Source: Vulcanisaeta sp. UBA163 (GTDB lineage Archaea; Thermoproteota; Thermoprotei; Thermoproteales; Thermocladiaceae). From it: a stretch of DNA of 14,539 nucleotides. A model generated the notes under the pieces. That model saw only the letters and a program-made list of their open reading frames with translations. It did no database searches and was not told the DNA's origin. The position numbers and the translations under genes were made by a program. The stretch covers positions 10,640-25,178 of the forward strand of contig DAJV01000116.1 of the NCBI GenBank assembly GCA_002496475.1, in the 5' to 3' direction. Position 1 is the stretch's first letter. Each line of letters opens with the position of its first letter. Shown here piece by piece: positions 14,434 through 14,539 of the stretch.

Positions 14434-14539
14434 ATATCCATTAAGAATGAATTTCTTCGCTTATTGAGGGAGGATGAGGAGTTTAGGTATGCTGTAATGG
14501 GTTTGCTCGGCATCACGGATATTCAGTCAAGCATTAGGC
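14434..14539 (+). CDS. N-terminus of an archaeal coiled-coil/PD-(D/E)XK-associated (DUF3782-like) protein, non-ATG start (partial)
   Basis: The frame to the window edge reads SIKNEFLRLLREDEEFRYAV then MGLLGITDIQSSIR. The pattern of NEFLRLLREDEEFRYAVMGLLG is familiar from the N-termini of Thermoproteales/Sulfolobales proteins that continue into a coiled coil and a DUF3782 or PD-(D/E)XK nuclease-like domain; this is recalled, not searched. No ATG, GTG or TTG precedes it in frame near the promoter. ATA at 14434 stands where the family has its start Met and where a leaderless transcript should begin. The first usual start codon is a TTG at 14464-14466, which would remove ten conserved residues. 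The gene may be inactive or use ATA. The C-terminal part lies beyond the window. Confidence 0.5.
   Translation, partial: MSIKNEFLRLLREDEEFRYAVMGLLGITDIQSSIR

Noticed and set aside
1..14539. CRISPR array, insertion sequence or att site
   Set aside because: No regularly spaced direct repeats, transposase-like ORF or terminal inverted repeats were seen on reading both strands. The tRNA gene has no visible repeated 3' copy within the window.

Overview
The window looks like crenarchaeal DNA from the Thermoproteales, most likely close to Vulcanisaeta or Caldivirga. The genus is an inference. The reasons are: a tRNA gene broken by two introns, one of them outside the anticodon loop; AT-rich TATA boxes 25-30 bases upstream of start codons, so most messages should be leaderless; an aCPSF1 (FttA) gene; a membrane-anchored archaeal GH15 enzyme; and short DTG aspartic protease-like proteins.

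Layout. 1-590 (-): start of a KaiC/RAD55-type ATPase, cut by the window edge. 644-2410 (-): AMP-forming acyl-CoA synthetase. 2411-3205: gene-poor, with a decayed small membrane-protein gene. 3206-4039 (-): EamA transporter. 4141-6021 (+): extracellular GH15-type glycoside hydrolase anchored at both ends. 6014-7945 (-): aCPSF1, the archaeal transcription-termination nuclease, whose 3' end overlaps the GH15 gene. 8085-8873 (+): dienelactone hydrolase gene with two opposite frameshifts. 9090-9234 (+): tRNA-Pro(UGG) with two introns. 9257-12419 (-): one co-directional block of ABC ATPase, ABC permease, a decayed 62-codon ORF and two tandem retropepsin-like proteins. 12508-12966 (+): small five-helix membrane protein. 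13113-13487 (-): DUF5752-like protein. 13819-14319 (-): unrecognised protein. From about 14434 (+): start of a coiled-coil/nuclease-associated archaeal protein that lacks a normal start codon.

How the genes relate. Most are monocistronic, each with its own promoter. The clearest transcription unit is the ABC transporter pair, which overlaps by ATGA; the small ORF and the two DTG proteins follow on the same strand. A link between the exporter and the proteases is the best candidate here for an uncharacterised system, but it rests only on gene order and the proteases appear to have their own promoters. The window is also rich in broken or odd reading frames: a membrane-protein remnant, the frameshifted hydrolase, an ORF stopped at codon 5, and a gene with ATA where a start is expected. 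These may be real decay or assembly errors.
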